Positions 16,880 through 25,502 of a DNA stretch of 64,000 nt are shown piece after piece. The DNA lies in assembly GCA_965203565.1 (NCBI GenBank), contig OZ241896.1:744001-808000 (forward strand), in the 5' to 3' direction. The notes under the pieces were generated by a model, which was not told where the DNA came from, did no database searches, and was given only the letters and a program-made list of their open reading frames with translations. This DNA comes from JAAXGX01 sp965203565 (GTDB lineage: Bacteria; Acidobacteriota; Vicinamibacteria; Vicinamibacterales; UBA8438). Position 1 is the stretch's first letter. Each line of letters begins with the position of its first letter. Position numbers and translations under genes: made by a program.

Positions 16880-17475
16880 GCGGACCGGCGCGCGCCGCCC
16901 GGATCGACCGGCGGACCCGCGAGACGCAGATCGCGCTCGACCTCGACCTCGACGGCGGCGGCCGGTACGACGTGCGGACCGGCATCCGGTTCCTCGACCA
17001 CATGCTGGAGCTGACGGCCCGGCACGGCGTCATGGATCTGACCGTGCAGGCGTCGGGCGACCTCGACGTCGACCAGCACCACACCGTCGAGGACGTCGGG
17101 ATCGCGCTCGGCGCGGCGGTGGACCAGGCGCTCGGGTCGCGGCGCGGGATCAACCGGGCGGGGTACTTCGTCATGCCGATGGACGAGACGCTGGCCGTCG
17201 CGGCGATCGACCTGAGCGGCCGGACGCGCGCGGTGGTCGACCTGCGGCTGCGCGTCCGGCGCGTCGGCGACCTGCAGGCGGAGCTGGTCACCGACTTCTT
17301 CGAGGGGTTCGCGCAGGGAGCGCGGGCCAACGCGCACCTGAAGGTGCTGTACGGCCGGTCGAGCCACCACCAGGTGGAGGCGGTGTTCAAGGCGTTCGCC
17401 CGCGCGCTGCGGGTCGCCTGCTCCCGCGACCGGCGGCTCGGCGACAGCCTGCCGAGCACGAAGGGACTGCTGTAG
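16876..17475 (+). CDS. hisB: Imidazoleglycerol-phosphate dehydratase
   Basis: 199 residues, dehydratase only, with no N-terminal histidinol-phosphatase domain. The two Mn-binding half-motifs are intact: DQHHTVEDVGIALG and SSHHQVEAVFKAFARAL, and FLDHMLELTARHG is present. ATGA overlap with hisD. No histidinol-phosphate aminotransferase (hisC) or phosphatase occurs in the window, so those must be encoded elsewhere. Confidence 0.97.
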   Translation: MSGPARAARIDRRTRETQIALDLDLDGGGRYDVRTGIRFLDHMLELTARHGVMDLTVQASGDLDVDQHHTVEDVGIALGAAVDQALGSRRGINRAGYFVMPMDETLAVAAIDLSGRTRAVVDLRLRVRRVGDLQAELVTDFFEGFAQGARANAHLKVLYGRSSHHQVEAVFKAFARALRVACSRDRRLGDSLPSTKGLL

Positions 17476-17488
17476 CAGGGTTCGGGCG

Positions 17489-18106
17489 GTGATTGCGCTG
17501 ATCGACTACGGCGCCGGGAACCTGACGTCGGTCCGAAAGGCGCTCCGGCATCTCGGCGCGGCGTTCGCCACCCCGGCGGCGCCGGCGGAGCTGGCCGGCA
17601 TGGCGGCGATCGTCGTGCCCGGCGTCGGGAACTTCGGAGCCACCGCCGCCCTCACGCCGGACTGGCGGGACGCGATAGCCGAGGCGGTCGCGCGGGGCGC
17701 GCCGCTGCTCGGGATCTGTCTCGGCCTCCAGTGGCTGTTCGAAGGGAGCGAGGAAGCGCCCGACGTCGGCGGGCTGGCCGCGCTGCCCGGCGCCTGCGCG
17801 CTGATCCGCGGCGACGGCTACGACGGGTTCGGCCGGTTCAAGGCGCCGCACGTCGGCTGGAACAGCCTGCGCCCGACGCGCGAGTCGTGGCTGCTCGACG
17901 GCGTCCGCGAGGGCGACCAAGTGTACTTCACCCACTCGTACGCGGCGCCGGTCACCGCGGACTGCGTGGCCTCCACCCGCTACGGCGTCGAGTTCGCCGC
18001 CGCCGTCGAACGCGGCCAGGTCGCCGGGGTCCAGTTCCACCCGGAGAAGTCGGGCGACGTCGGACTGCGCATCCTGCGGAACTTCCTCGGCCGCGCGCCG
18101 GCGTGA
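17489..18106 (+). CDS. hisH: Imidazole glycerol phosphate synthase, glutaminase subunit
   Basis: 205 residues of class I glutamine amidotransferase. The nucleophile is Cys77 in GICLGLQW, an oxyanion segment VPGVGNFG precedes it, and the catalytic His-Glu pair is in FHPEKSGD near the C-terminus. It hydrolyses glutamine and channels ammonia to HisF. GTG start at 17489, 13 nt after hisB. Confidence 0.96.
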   Translation: MIALIDYGAGNLTSVRKALRHLGAAFATPAAPAELAGMAAIVVPGVGNFGATAALTPDWRDAIAEAVARGAPLLGICLGLQWLFEGSEEAPDVGGLAALPGACALIRGDGYDGFGRFKAPHVGWNSLRPTRESWLLDGVREGDQVYFTHSYAAPVTADCVASTRYGVEFAAAVERGQVAGVQFHPEKSGDVGLRILRNFLGRAPA

Positions 18107-18121
18107 CGACCGGCCATACCT

Positions 18122-18886
18122 ATGCTGTCCAGACGGATCATCGCCTGCATGGACGTCCGCGACGGCGCGGTGGTCAAGGGGATCAATTTCGAACGGCTGC
18201 GGTCGGCCGGCGACCCCGCCGCGCTCGCGCAGCGGTACAACCGGGAAGGGATCGACGAGGTCGTCATCCTCGACGTCACCGCGACGATCGAGAAGCGGAA
18301 GGCGATGGCCCGCACGATCCGGGCGGTGGCGCAGGAGATCTTCCTGCCGCTCTGCGTCGGCGGGGGGATCAACGACGAGGCCCACGCCGCCGCCGCCATC
18401 GAGGCCGGCGCCGACAAGGTGAGCCTGAACACCGCCGCCGTCGCCCGCCCCGAGCTGCTCACGACCCTGGCGCGGCGGTACGGCAGCCAGGCGGTCATCG
18501 TGGCGATGGACGCGAAGCGCGAGGACGGCGCGTTCCGGATCTACGTGCGCAGCGGCAGCCGGCCGACCGGCCGCGACGCGGTGGAGTGGGCGCGCGAGGC
18601 GGCCGGCCGCGGCGCGGGCGAGATCCTGCTGACGTCGATAGACCGCGACGGCACCCGGAGCGGCTTCGACTGCGCGCTGACGGCGGCGGTCTCCGCAGCG
18701 GTCACGATCCCGGTCATCGCCTCCGGCGGCGCCGGCTCGTTCGACCACTTCGTCGATGTGTTCACGGCCGGCGAGGCCGACGCCGCCCTCGCCGCCTCCA
18801 TCTTCCACTACGCCGAGCACGCCGTCGCCGACCTGAAGCGCCACCTGCACGGCCGCGGCATCCCGGTCCGGCTTCAGCGTAGCTGA
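18122..18886 (+). CDS. hisF: Imidazole glycerol phosphate synthase, cyclase subunit
   Basis: 254-residue (beta/alpha)8 barrel with the two catalytic Asp: D11 in IIACMDVRDGAVVKG and D130 in VIVAMDAKRED. Phosphate-binding loops VGGGI and ASGGAG are present. It closes the imidazole ring with ammonia from HisH. The 3' end overlaps a convergent nucleotidyltransferase remnant by 13 bp. Confidence 0.97.
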   Translation: MLSRRIIACMDVRDGAVVKGINFERLRSAGDPAALAQRYNREGIDEVVILDVTATIEKRKAMARTIRAVAQEIFLPLCVGGGINDEAHAAAAIEAGADKVSLNTAAVARPELLTTLARRYGSQAVIVAMDAKREDGAFRIYVRSGSRPTGRDAVEWAREAAGRGAGEILLTSIDRDGTRSGFDCALTAAVSAAVTIPVIASGGAGSFDHFVDVFTAGEADAALAASIFHYAEHAVADLKRHLHGRGIPVRLQRS

Positions 18887-19576
18887 GAGATCGTCTCGAA
18901 CTCCGACACCAGATCGCTTTGGTCGAGAGCCTCTTCGAGCAGCTTCAGCAACCGCCGGATTCGCGCGGCGTCCAGATCGGACCGGCGCGCGCGCCACAGG
19001 TTCCGAGCGTCGTCGATATCCTTGGGACGGCCGGCGAGAATCTTCGCGATGACGAGATCCGCGAGATCGATCAGCGGGATGGTCGCGCCGCCCACCTCGG
19101 TCGGTTTCACCCGATCGAGAAACTCGTCTTCGAGCCCGGAGCCGGCAAGCACCACGTCGAGCGGCAACCCGGTGGCGGCGTGCATGAACGGCAGCACGCG
19201 CGTCCGCCGCACGAAGTCCGGGTCGTCGATGCGGAGGACGAACCCGGCGTCCGCCATCTCCCTGGCGAACCGATCCGGGGCTTCGGGGACGAGTTTGACG
19301 GTGACGTCGACGTCGGCGCTGAACAGCCCGTGGCGAAAGTCCCCGCTGCATTCGAGCGGCGATGCATCCCGCCTGACGGCGTTGTTCGTCGGTTGCGTAT
19401 GCCCAATATGCGCCCTCCTCACGCCTTGTCAGGCGGGCGCCTCACCGCTCTCGGCGCGACGCGGGGATTCCACCACGGGCTGTGAAGCGGGGCACGCCGT
19501 ACGCGACGACCGCCTGCGCCCCGAACAGGTACCAGCGTCCCCAGCGGTCGAGCACCGCCTGGAGCGCCTTCAGCAT
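18874..19576 (-). pseudogene. Nucleotidyltransferase gene split by a palindromic repeat
   Basis: Two pieces of one gene, 19576-19487 and 19323-18874, rejoin into a 179-codon frame when the 159-bp repeat (19324-19482) and one 4-bp TGAA duplication are removed. The restored protein carries FGAQAVVAYGVPRFSADVDV, the GxxA...S-x-D-x-D signature of MNT/AbiEii-like nucleotidyltransferases, later ADLVIAKILAGRPKDIDDA. The insertion falls between Phe and Ser of RFSAD, parting the GxxA helix from the catalytic Asp pair, and 163 bp shifts the frame. An ATG within the repeat opens a chimeric frame to the 3' part, but it would lack the N-terminal motif. Confidence 0.85.
19324..19482 (+). mobile_element. 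Full copy of the PLECSG palindromic repeat (MITE-like, 159 bp)
   Basis: Ends are inverted: left CAGCCCGTGGCGAAAGTCCC, right complement CAGCCCGTGGTGGAATCCCC. An inner inverted repeat CCCGCCTGAC/GTCAGGCGGG and a GCGTAT/ATATGC tip let the whole unit fold as one hairpin. It is flanked by TGAA on both sides (19320-19323 and 19483-19486), a 4-bp target duplication. About 97% identical to the copy at 54862, with one extra base near the right end. It encodes no transposase, and mobilisation in trans is inferred. Confidence 0.88.
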
Positions 19577-19831
19577 TCAAGCGCGTCGGGCGGAATCGGC
19601 ACGCGCGAACAGCTCGCTCAGGCGCACGTGCGCGCGCAGGTCCTCCTGCCGGCTCGCGTCGTCCGGCCAGCCTGGAGCCTGGACGCGCGCCTGCCGCCGC
19701 AGTCCATCGGCGATGCGGAATCCCTCGAGAGGCCCGAGCCGGCGAATGCGCTCCGCCCAGTAGGCGTCCTTGGCGTCCCGCACGCGGCCCCAGTCGCGCG
19801 CCATGAAGGCGCGAACGCCATCGGTGATCAT
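19577..19831 (-). CDS. Small protein paired with the split nucleotidyltransferase
   Basis: 84 residues starting MITDGVRAFMARDWGRVRDA, rich in Arg/Ala/Asp and mostly helical in appearance, with no recognised domain. Its stop overlaps the nucleotidyltransferase ATG (ATGA), so the two formed a coupled pair like toxin-antitoxin modules with a nucleotidyltransferase partner. An alternative ATG at 19852 lies inside the partial repeat copy. Function not assigned. Confidence 0.6.
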   Translation of the reverse strand: MITDGVRAFMARDWGRVRDAKDAYWAERIRRLGPLEGFRIADGLRRQARVQAPGWPDDASRQEDLRAHVRLSELFARADSARRA

Positions 19832-19845
19832 AAGCCCTATCCTAC

Positions 19846-19895
19846 CAGCCATGGTGCAAAACCCACTGCATTCGACGGGCGCTGCCGTAATGTAC
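19846..19895 (+). mobile_element. Degenerate partial copy of the PLECSG repeat
   Basis: CAGCCATGGTGCAAAACCCACTGCATTCG aligns with the left third of the full repeat (cut here for length; the shared core is CACTGCATTCGA followed by GGGCGCTGC). The similarity ends 14-20 bp before the hisA ATG. It is clearly more diverged than the other copies and has no right end. Confidence 0.5.
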
Positions 19896-19909
19896 CATGC
19901 AGCCTTCCC

Positions 19910-20623
19910 ATGCTCATCCCTTCTATAGACCTCAAGGGCGGCCAGGTGGTGCAGCTCGTCCAGGGCGAGCGGCCGGCGCTCGCGTCGGACGACGTCGACG
20001 CGTGGGTCCGGAAGTTCCAGGGCTTCCCCCGCGTGCAGCTGATCGACCTCGACGCGGCGATGGGAGCCGGCGGCAACGACGCGCTCGTGCGGCGCGTCGC
20101 CTCTCGGCTGCCCTGCCGGGTGGGGGGCGGGATCCGCACCATCGGCCGGGCGCGCGAAGTGCTCGGCTACGGCGCGGCGGCGGTCATCGTCGGCTCGTCG
20201 CTCTTCCGGGACGGCCGGCCGGACCTCGCCTTCGCCGAGGCGCTCGCCGCCGCCGTCGGGTCCGAGCGGATCATCGCCGCCGTCGACAGCAAGGGGGGGC
20301 GGGTGGCCGTCAAGGGGTGGACGGAGACCGTCGCGCTGACGGCCGTCGAGGCGGTCCGGAAGATCGAGCCGTTCTGCGGCGAGTTCCTGTACACCCACGT
20401 CGACAAGGAAGGGCTGATGCAGGGCACGGATCTGGACGCCGTCATGGCCGTGCGGCGCGCCACGACCCGCCGGCTCACGGCGGCCGGCGGGGTCACGACG
20501 CAGGCGGAGGTCGACGCGCTCGCCGCGGCCGGAATAGACGCGGTCGTGGGGATGGCGATCTACACCGGACGGCTGCCGCTCCCGGAGGCCGGATCGGATG
20601 GGCGCGGCCCGGATCGACGCTGA
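19910..20623 (+). CDS. hisA: ProFAR isomerase (HisA)
   Basis: 237-residue (beta/alpha)8 barrel that isomerises ProFAR to PRFAR. The first catalytic Asp is in LIPSIDLKGGQVVQLVQG, a second in THVDKEGLMQGTD, and phosphate loops are VGGGIRT and AAGGVTT. The ATG at 19910 gives the expected IPSID start. It is cut off from hisF by about 1 kb holding the opposing small gene/nucleotidyltransferase pair and repeat copies, so its expression may depend on its own promoter. Confidence 0.96.
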   Translation: MLIPSIDLKGGQVVQLVQGERPALASDDVDAWVRKFQGFPRVQLIDLDAAMGAGGNDALVRRVASRLPCRVGGGIRTIGRAREVLGYGAAAVIVGSSLFRDGRPDLAFAEALAAAVGSERIIAAVDSKGGRVAVKGWTETVALTAVEAVRKIEPFCGEFLYTHVDKEGLMQGTDLDAVMAVRRATTRRLTAAGGVTTQAEVDALAAAGIDAVVGMAIYTGRLPLPEAGSDGRGPDRR

Positions 20624-21992
20624 CGGCGCGGGCGCCGCATCGCCGGCGCGTCCCGGCGGCGGATGGGTCTGGACCCTGGCCCGGATCGCCGTCCGGACGT
20701 TCTACCGGGTCGAGCGGGTCGGCGCGGCGCTCCCGGACGGCCCGCTGATCCTGGTCGCGAACCATCCGAACACGCTGATCGATCCGGCGCTGATCCAGGC
20801 GACCGCCGGGCGGCGCGTCCGGTTCCTCGCCAAGTCGACGCTGTTCGCCGGCCACCCGTTGAGCCTGCTCGTCCGCCGGTCGGGCGCCGTCCCGGTCTAC
20901 CGCCGGATCGACCCCGGCGTCGACCCGGCGCGCAACGTGGAGACGTTCGCGGCCGTCGAGGCCGCGCTGGCCGAAGGCGAAGCGGTCTGCCTCTTCCCCG
21001 AAGGGGTCAGCCATTCCGGCGGCCGGCTGGAGCCGCTGCGGACCGGCGCCGCCCGGATGGCGCTGGCCAGCGCCGCCGCCGGCCATCCGGTGACCCTCAT
21101 GGCGGTCGGCCTGAACTTCGACCGCGTCGCCCGGTTCCGTTCGAAGGTGACGGCGGTCTTCGGCCGGCCGTTCGACGCCGCCGGTCCGGCGGCGGCCCGG
21201 GCCGCCGATCCCGCCGCCGCCCGCCGGCTCACCGACCGGATCGAGCAGCGCCTGCGGCGGCTGATGGTGGAAGCGGAGCCGCGCCACGACCTGCCGATCG
21301 TCATCCGCATCGACCGCCTGTACGCCGCGGCCCGCGGCGTGTCGCGCGACCCGCGCGAGCAGCTCGGACGGCGGCGGCTGATCGCCCGCGGCATGACGGA
21401 GTTGCGGAAGCGGGACCCGGAACGGCTGGCGGAAATCGCCGCCCGCGTCGCCGATTACGACGCCGGCCTGGAGCGGTTCGGCCTGCGTGACCGCGACGTC
21501 GACCGGTGGACGCCGCTGACCGCCGCAATCCGGTTCACGATCCGCGAAGGACTGCTCGCGCTCGTGCTGGCGCCGGTTGCCGTGGCCGGTGCGGCCGTCT
21601 TCGCCGCGCCGTACTGGCTGACCGGCCGGATCAGCCGGCGGGCGCCCGAACTGAAGAGCCGCGCCACCTGGCAGGTCGCGGCCGGCGCGCTGATCTACGG
21701 CGTCTGGATCGCCGGCCTCGCGGCCGCCGCCGCCGCACGGTCCGGCGCGGCGGCCGGGGGACTGGCCGCCGCCGGCCTGATCGCCCTGGCGTTCGCCGGG
21801 ATGCGCGCCTTCGAGCGGGAGGCGGCCGCGGCGCGGACGGTCGGCGCGTTCCTGGCGCTGCGGCGGACGCCCCGGCGGGCGCGCGCCGCCTTGCGCCGCC
21901 GGCGGGCCGACCTCGCGGCGGTGCTCGACCAGGCGCACGAGTGGCTGGAGGCGGGCGGGTCCGCCCGGACTACTCCGGAGCGCCGAGACTGA
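20598..21992 (+). CDS. PlsC-type 1-acyl-glycerol-3-phosphate/glycerol-3-phosphate acyltransferase
   Basis: 464 residues. The acyltransferase block I reads NHPNTLID, with five residues between His and Asp instead of the usual four, as in some fungal-type GPAT relatives. Later blocks are GAVPVYRR and LFPEGVSHSGG. Two hydrophobic spans near the C-terminus (about residues 315-340 and 355-400) suggest membrane attachment. It probably transfers fatty acyl groups in phospholipid synthesis. The ATG overlaps hisA by 26 bp, suggesting co-transcription, and it converges with the PIG-L gene with a 23-bp overlap. Confidence 0.8.
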   Translation: MGAARIDADGAGAASPARPGGGWVWTLARIAVRTFYRVERVGAALPDGPLILVANHPNTLIDPALIQATAGRRVRFLAKSTLFAGHPLSLLVRRSGAVPVYRRIDPGVDPARNVETFAAVEAALAEGEAVCLFPEGVSHSGGRLEPLRTGAARMALASAAAGHPVTLMAVGLNFDRVARFRSKVTAVFGRPFDAAGPAAARAADPAAARRLTDRIEQRLRRLMVEAEPRHDLPIVIRIDRLYAAARGVSRDPREQLGRRRLIARGMTELRKRDPERLAEIAARVADYDAGLERFGLRDRDVDRWTPLTAAIRFTIREGLLALVLAPVAVAGAAVFAAPYWLTGRISRRAPELKSRATWQVAAGALIYGVWIAGLAAAAAARSGAAAGGLAAAGLIALAFAGMRAFEREAAAARTVGAFLALRRTPRRARAALRRRRADLAAVLDQAHEWLEAGGSARTTPERRD

Positions 21993-24636
21993 GCAGGTTG
22001 GCGAGCAACTGGTACGCTCCCGGCGTGCCGGCCGGAAGCTGCCGCCAGAGCCCGAGGCCGACGTAGAGCCAGCGGCCGCGGCCGTGCCGGATCTCGACCA
22101 GCGCCCCCCGCTTCACGCCCGGGTTCCACTCGAACGAATCTTCGAGCTCCACCAGATCGACGTAGGCCGGGTCTTTCTCGCCGAGGAAGTACAGCCCGCG
22201 TTCCTGCACCCAGCCGCTCCACGCGCCCGCGTCGATCCGGTTCGGCCAGGCGAACGCCGGGTGGTCGGGCGCCAGGATCCGGACCGGCGCCGCCTCGTCG
22301 GTCACCCGGTTGCGGCTGACCTCCGCCGGACGGGGGCCGTACTGCGCGTGGTTGAACTCGAACTTGTTGTACTGCACGATGGCCGTGCCGCCGCCCTCCA
22401 CGTACTCGAGCAGCCGGTCGTTGTTCGCCCGCAGGTCCCGGCGGCGCTCGTACGCCCGCACGCCGGTCACGATGACGTCGAACCGTCCCAGGTCGCCCCA
22501 CGCCAGATCGTCGGCGCCGATGAACTCCAGCCGGGCGCCGAGCTGCCGGATGGCCGGCGGCACGGCGTCGCCGACCCCTTCGACGTAGCCGACCGTCAGA
22601 TCGGGCGCGACCGACACGTCGATCACCTTGAACACCCCGCCGGCCGCGCGGCCGATGCGCCGGCGCGCGGTGTGGGGATACTCCACCACCTGGTAGCCGC
22701 GGCCGTACCGCCGGCCCGCATGCTCGACGACCGCCTCGACGCGGTACTCTCCGGCCGCCGCGCCGCCGGCGCTGACGTCGAAGCGCACCGTCCGGGACTC
22801 GTCCTCGCGCGACAGCGGGACCTCCTCCGCCGCCGGGTCGGCGCTCCAGCCCGGCGGCAGGTCGAGGCGCACCGCGCCCCGGGCCGGGTCCGGACCGGTG
22901 TTCGTCACCGTGACGCGCACCTCGCGCGGCGCGCCGTCGCCGGCCGGGATGACCGCAATCTCCGGCGTCATCGAGACGGCCAGCCGCGGCGCGACGTGCA
23001 GCGCCATCCGTTTCTCGCCGGTCATGACGTCGTCGGCGTACCGGTGCTCGACCGGACGCTCGACAGAGAGCCGCACGCCGCCGATCTCGAGGTCGAACGC
23101 GGCGCGGAACGGGGTCGGACGCAGCGGCGCGCCGAACGGCGCGTCCGGGTCGAACGCGTAGCGGTCCGCGCCGTCGACGCGGCGCCAGTGGACGTCGGTC
23201 GGCTCGGCGCCGGGCGGTATCCGGACGCCGCGCCCGCAGGAGTACACCCCGCCCGCGGCCAGCGGCTCGCGCCCGCAAGCCTCGCCGCCGCCGCCGTCGA
23301 AGCCGGACAGCGTGACCGCATGCACCGTCACGCCGCCGCCCCCCCGGTTCGCCGCCAGCAGCGTGACGTCGACCTCCTGGCCCGGCGTCACCACGCCGTC
23401 GCCGGCCAGCGCCTCGAGGCGGACGGCGTGCGCCAGCAGGACGGCGCGCTCGAACTGCCGCTCCTTCGCCGCCAGACGGAAGTCGATCTCCCGGCGCGCG
23501 CCCTCCGCCAGACCGATCGCGGGCAGATCGGCGCGCAGGATCCGCACCGCGTTCAGGCCGGCCGCCACCGGCTCCCGCGCGCCGGCCATCCCTTCCGACC
23601 GGAACCGGTCGAGCGCCGCGCGCGCGTGGCCGGCCACCTCCGACAGGCCGCGCGTGAGCGCCGACGGCGGGCGCGCGCCGGCGAACCGCGCCAGACCGGG
23701 GATCGACGTGTCCACCCCGTCGAACAGCCACGACTCGCGGGCGGCGGCCTGTCCCGGTATCGTCGTCTCCGCCAGGCGGTACGGCGCGCCGGCCGCGCCG
23801 GCCGGGAGCGCTGTCAACTGCGACATCCCCTGGCTCTTGTGCATGCTCCGGGCGCGGCTCCCGATCTCCGCCCAGGTCGCGCCGAGCAGCGGGTCGTACC
23901 CGCCGAGGTCGACCGTGGTCAGCTCGGGGTCGGGAGGCGGCGTGCGGAACCCGGACGGCAGGACGCCGACGCCGAACGGGAACCCGGCGCGGAAGTAGAA
24001 CTTGGCCGCCTGCCACGGATGCAGCCCTTCGGCGATCTGCTCCGGGAAGCGCGCCGGGTCGGCGGCGGCGGCGAACGCCTCGTGCGCCAGGATCGCCGAC
24101 GCCTGATGGTGCTGCCCCCCGTACCGCCCCTCCGGACGCATGGCGGCGATCACGTCCGGACGCACCGTCCGGATGATGCGCACGAAGTCGCCGAGGATCT
24201 CCTCGCGGCCCCACCGGGCGAACGTCTCCTCGCGGCTGAACGAGTAGCCGAAGTCGACCGCCCGCGTGAAGTACTGCTCCGCGCCGTCGAGTCGGTGCGC
24301 CGCCGCCAGCTCCTCGGTGCGCAGGACCGCCAGCGCGTCGAACAGCTCCGCGCCGATCTCGTTCTGCCCGCCGCCGCCGCGCGTCGCCGTCAGGAGGACG
24401 GTCCGATGCCCCTCGCCCTTCGCCATCCGCGCCAGCAGCGCATTGTTCTCGTCGTCCGGGTGCGCGGTGATCATCATGAACGCGCCGACGGTGTCGAGCC
24501 GCCGCAGCGCGAGGCCCAGCTCGACCCGCCCTTCGGACAGCGACGCGGATTGGCTGAGCGCGGGGGGCGCCGCAGGAAGCGAGACCGCGAGCAGCGCCAG
24601 CGCGCCGCCGCCCGCCGCCAAGCGTCCGAGGGACAT
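21970..24636 (-). CDS. Large secreted PIG-L family deacetylase with NEW3-like and ThuA-like C-terminal regions
   Basis: 888 residues with a signal peptide ending near ALSQS. The PIG-L/LmbE zinc motif AHPDDE is at residues 58-63, and MRPEGRYGGQHHQAS supplies further ligands. About residues 490-650 look like NEW3-type beta-sandwiches (VTVTNTGPDPARGAVRLDL). The C-terminus has a GATase/ThuA-like segment (DVIVTGVRAYERRRDLRAN, LLEYVEGGGTAIVQYN). Family members remove acetyl groups from N-acetylglucosamine-type sugars. A TATACT box at 24647-24652 lies only about 10 bp upstream of the ATG, suggesting a very short leader. Confidence 0.85.
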   Translation of the reverse strand: MSLGRLAAGGGALALLAVSLPAAPPALSQSASLSEGRVELGLALRRLDTVGAFMMITAHPDDENNALLARMAKGEGHRTVLLTATRGGGGQNEIGAELFDALAVLRTEELAAAHRLDGAEQYFTRAVDFGYSFSREETFARWGREEILGDFVRIIRTVRPDVIAAMRPEGRYGGQHHQASAILAHEAFAAAADPARFPEQIAEGLHPWQAAKFYFRAGFPFGVGVLPSGFRTPPPDPELTTVDLGGYDPLLGATWAEIGSRARSMHKSQGMSQLTALPAGAAGAPYRLAETTIPGQAAARESWLFDGVDTSIPGLARFAGARPPSALTRGLSEVAGHARAALDRFRSEGMAGAREPVAAGLNAVRILRADLPAIGLAEGARREIDFRLAAKERQFERAVLLAHAVRLEALAGDGVVTPGQEVDVTLLAANRGGGGVTVHAVTLSGFDGGGGEACGREPLAAGGVYSCGRGVRIPPGAEPTDVHWRRVDGADRYAFDPDAPFGAPLRPTPFRAAFDLEIGGVRLSVERPVEHRYADDVMTGEKRMALHVAPRLAVSMTPEIAVIPAGDGAPREVRVTVTNTGPDPARGAVRLDLPPGWSADPAAEEVPLSREDESRTVRFDVSAGGAAAGEYRVEAVVEHAGRRYGRGYQVVEYPHTARRRIGRAAGGVFKVIDVSVAPDLTVGYVEGVGDAVPPAIRQLGARLEFIGADDLAWGDLGRFDVIVTGVRAYERRRDLRANNDRLLEYVEGGGTAIVQYNKFEFNHAQYGPRPAEVSRNRVTDEAAPVRILAPDHPAFAWPNRIDAGAWSGWVQERGLYFLGEKDPAYVDLVELEDSFEWNPGVKRGALVEIRHGRGRWLYVGLGLWRQLPAGTPGAYQLLANLLSLGAPE

Positions 24637-24675
24637 CAGGCTTCGGAGTATACAGCGGCGGCCCGGAGGCGCCGG

Positions 24676-25428
24676 TCACAGCATGCGCGGGAGCTCGTCG
24701 AGCGTCCGGATCACGGGGACGTCGGCCGGCGCGGTTCGGAGCGACGCCCGGGGCGACGCCGCGGACCGCGCGATGAGGACGCCCCGCATCCCGGTCCGGC
24801 GGGCGCCCTCGATGTCGTGGACGACGCTGTCGCCCACCATGACCGACTCCGGCGGGGCGGCTCCGACTATCCGCATCGCCTCGCGGAAGATGCTCGGGTG
24901 CGGCTTCATGTACCCGTGGTCGGAGGACGAGACGGCGCCGCGGATGTACGGGTGCAGGTTGAAATGCTCCTGAAAGGCGGTCAGGCAGCGGTGGGTGTTC
25001 GAGATCAGGCCGATCCGCACTCCCGCCGCGTGCAGCGCGCGCAGCGCCGGCCGAACGTCGTCGTACAGCGCGAAGTGCCGGCACCCGGCCCATTCGTCGT
25101 AGATCTCGCGCGCGCACGCGTCGAGCGCCGGCGCGGGGCCGGCGCCCCCCATTTCCTGCAGCACGCGCCGGGCGTACGCGATGAACAGCTCCGGGCGGTA
25201 GACGTCGTCCTGCGCGCAGTCGAGATCGATCGACGCGGAGGCGACGGCGCCGGAAAACCGCGCGGGGTCGACGTCGAAGCCGTGCCTGACCGCGAACCGC
25301 CGGTACCCTTCCGCATCGAACGTCGGTCCGGGGTGGATCAGGGTGTAGTCGATGTCGAAGAAGACGGCGGTCGTCGGCACGGAGATCTTCTTCGGGCGCA
25401 CCGGGGCGGCAGGCGGCGCAGCAACCAT
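24676..25428 (-). CDS. HAD-superfamily phosphatase
   Basis: About 250 residues. Motif I is FFDIDYTLIHPG (nucleophile and general acid Asp), motif II LISNTHR, motif III Lys in GYMKPHPSIF and motif IV MVGDSVVHDIEGAR: a complete HAD hydrolase with a helical cap. The substrate is unknown. The ATG at 25428 lies inside a perfect minus-strand TATAAT (25432-25427). If that box is the promoter, translation must begin at a later GTG (25401 or 25380). Divergent from ileS. Confidence 0.85.
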   Translation of the reverse strand: MVAAPPAAPVRPKKISVPTTAVFFDIDYTLIHPGPTFDAEGYRRFAVRHGFDVDPARFSGAVASASIDLDCAQDDVYRPELFIAYARRVLQEMGGAGPAPALDACAREIYDEWAGCRHFALYDDVRPALRALHAAGVRIGLISNTHRCLTAFQEHFNLHPYIRGAVSSSDHGYMKPHPSIFREAMRIVGAAPPESVMVGDSVVHDIEGARRTGMRGVLIARSAASPRASLRTAPADVPVIRTLDELPRML

Positions 25429-25482
25429 TATACAAGCCGGTTCGGGCCGCCGCCGCGGCCGAGTCGCGCGGGCGCTTTGCAC

Positions 25483-25488
25483 TACAAT
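25483..25488 (+). promoter_or_regulatory. Candidate -10 box of ileS
   Basis: TACAAT, 14 bp upstream of the ileS ATG. No good -35 hexamer is evident. It would give a leader of under 10 nt. Confidence 0.3.
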
Positions 25489-25502
25489 GCGGGCTGTCAG
25501 GC

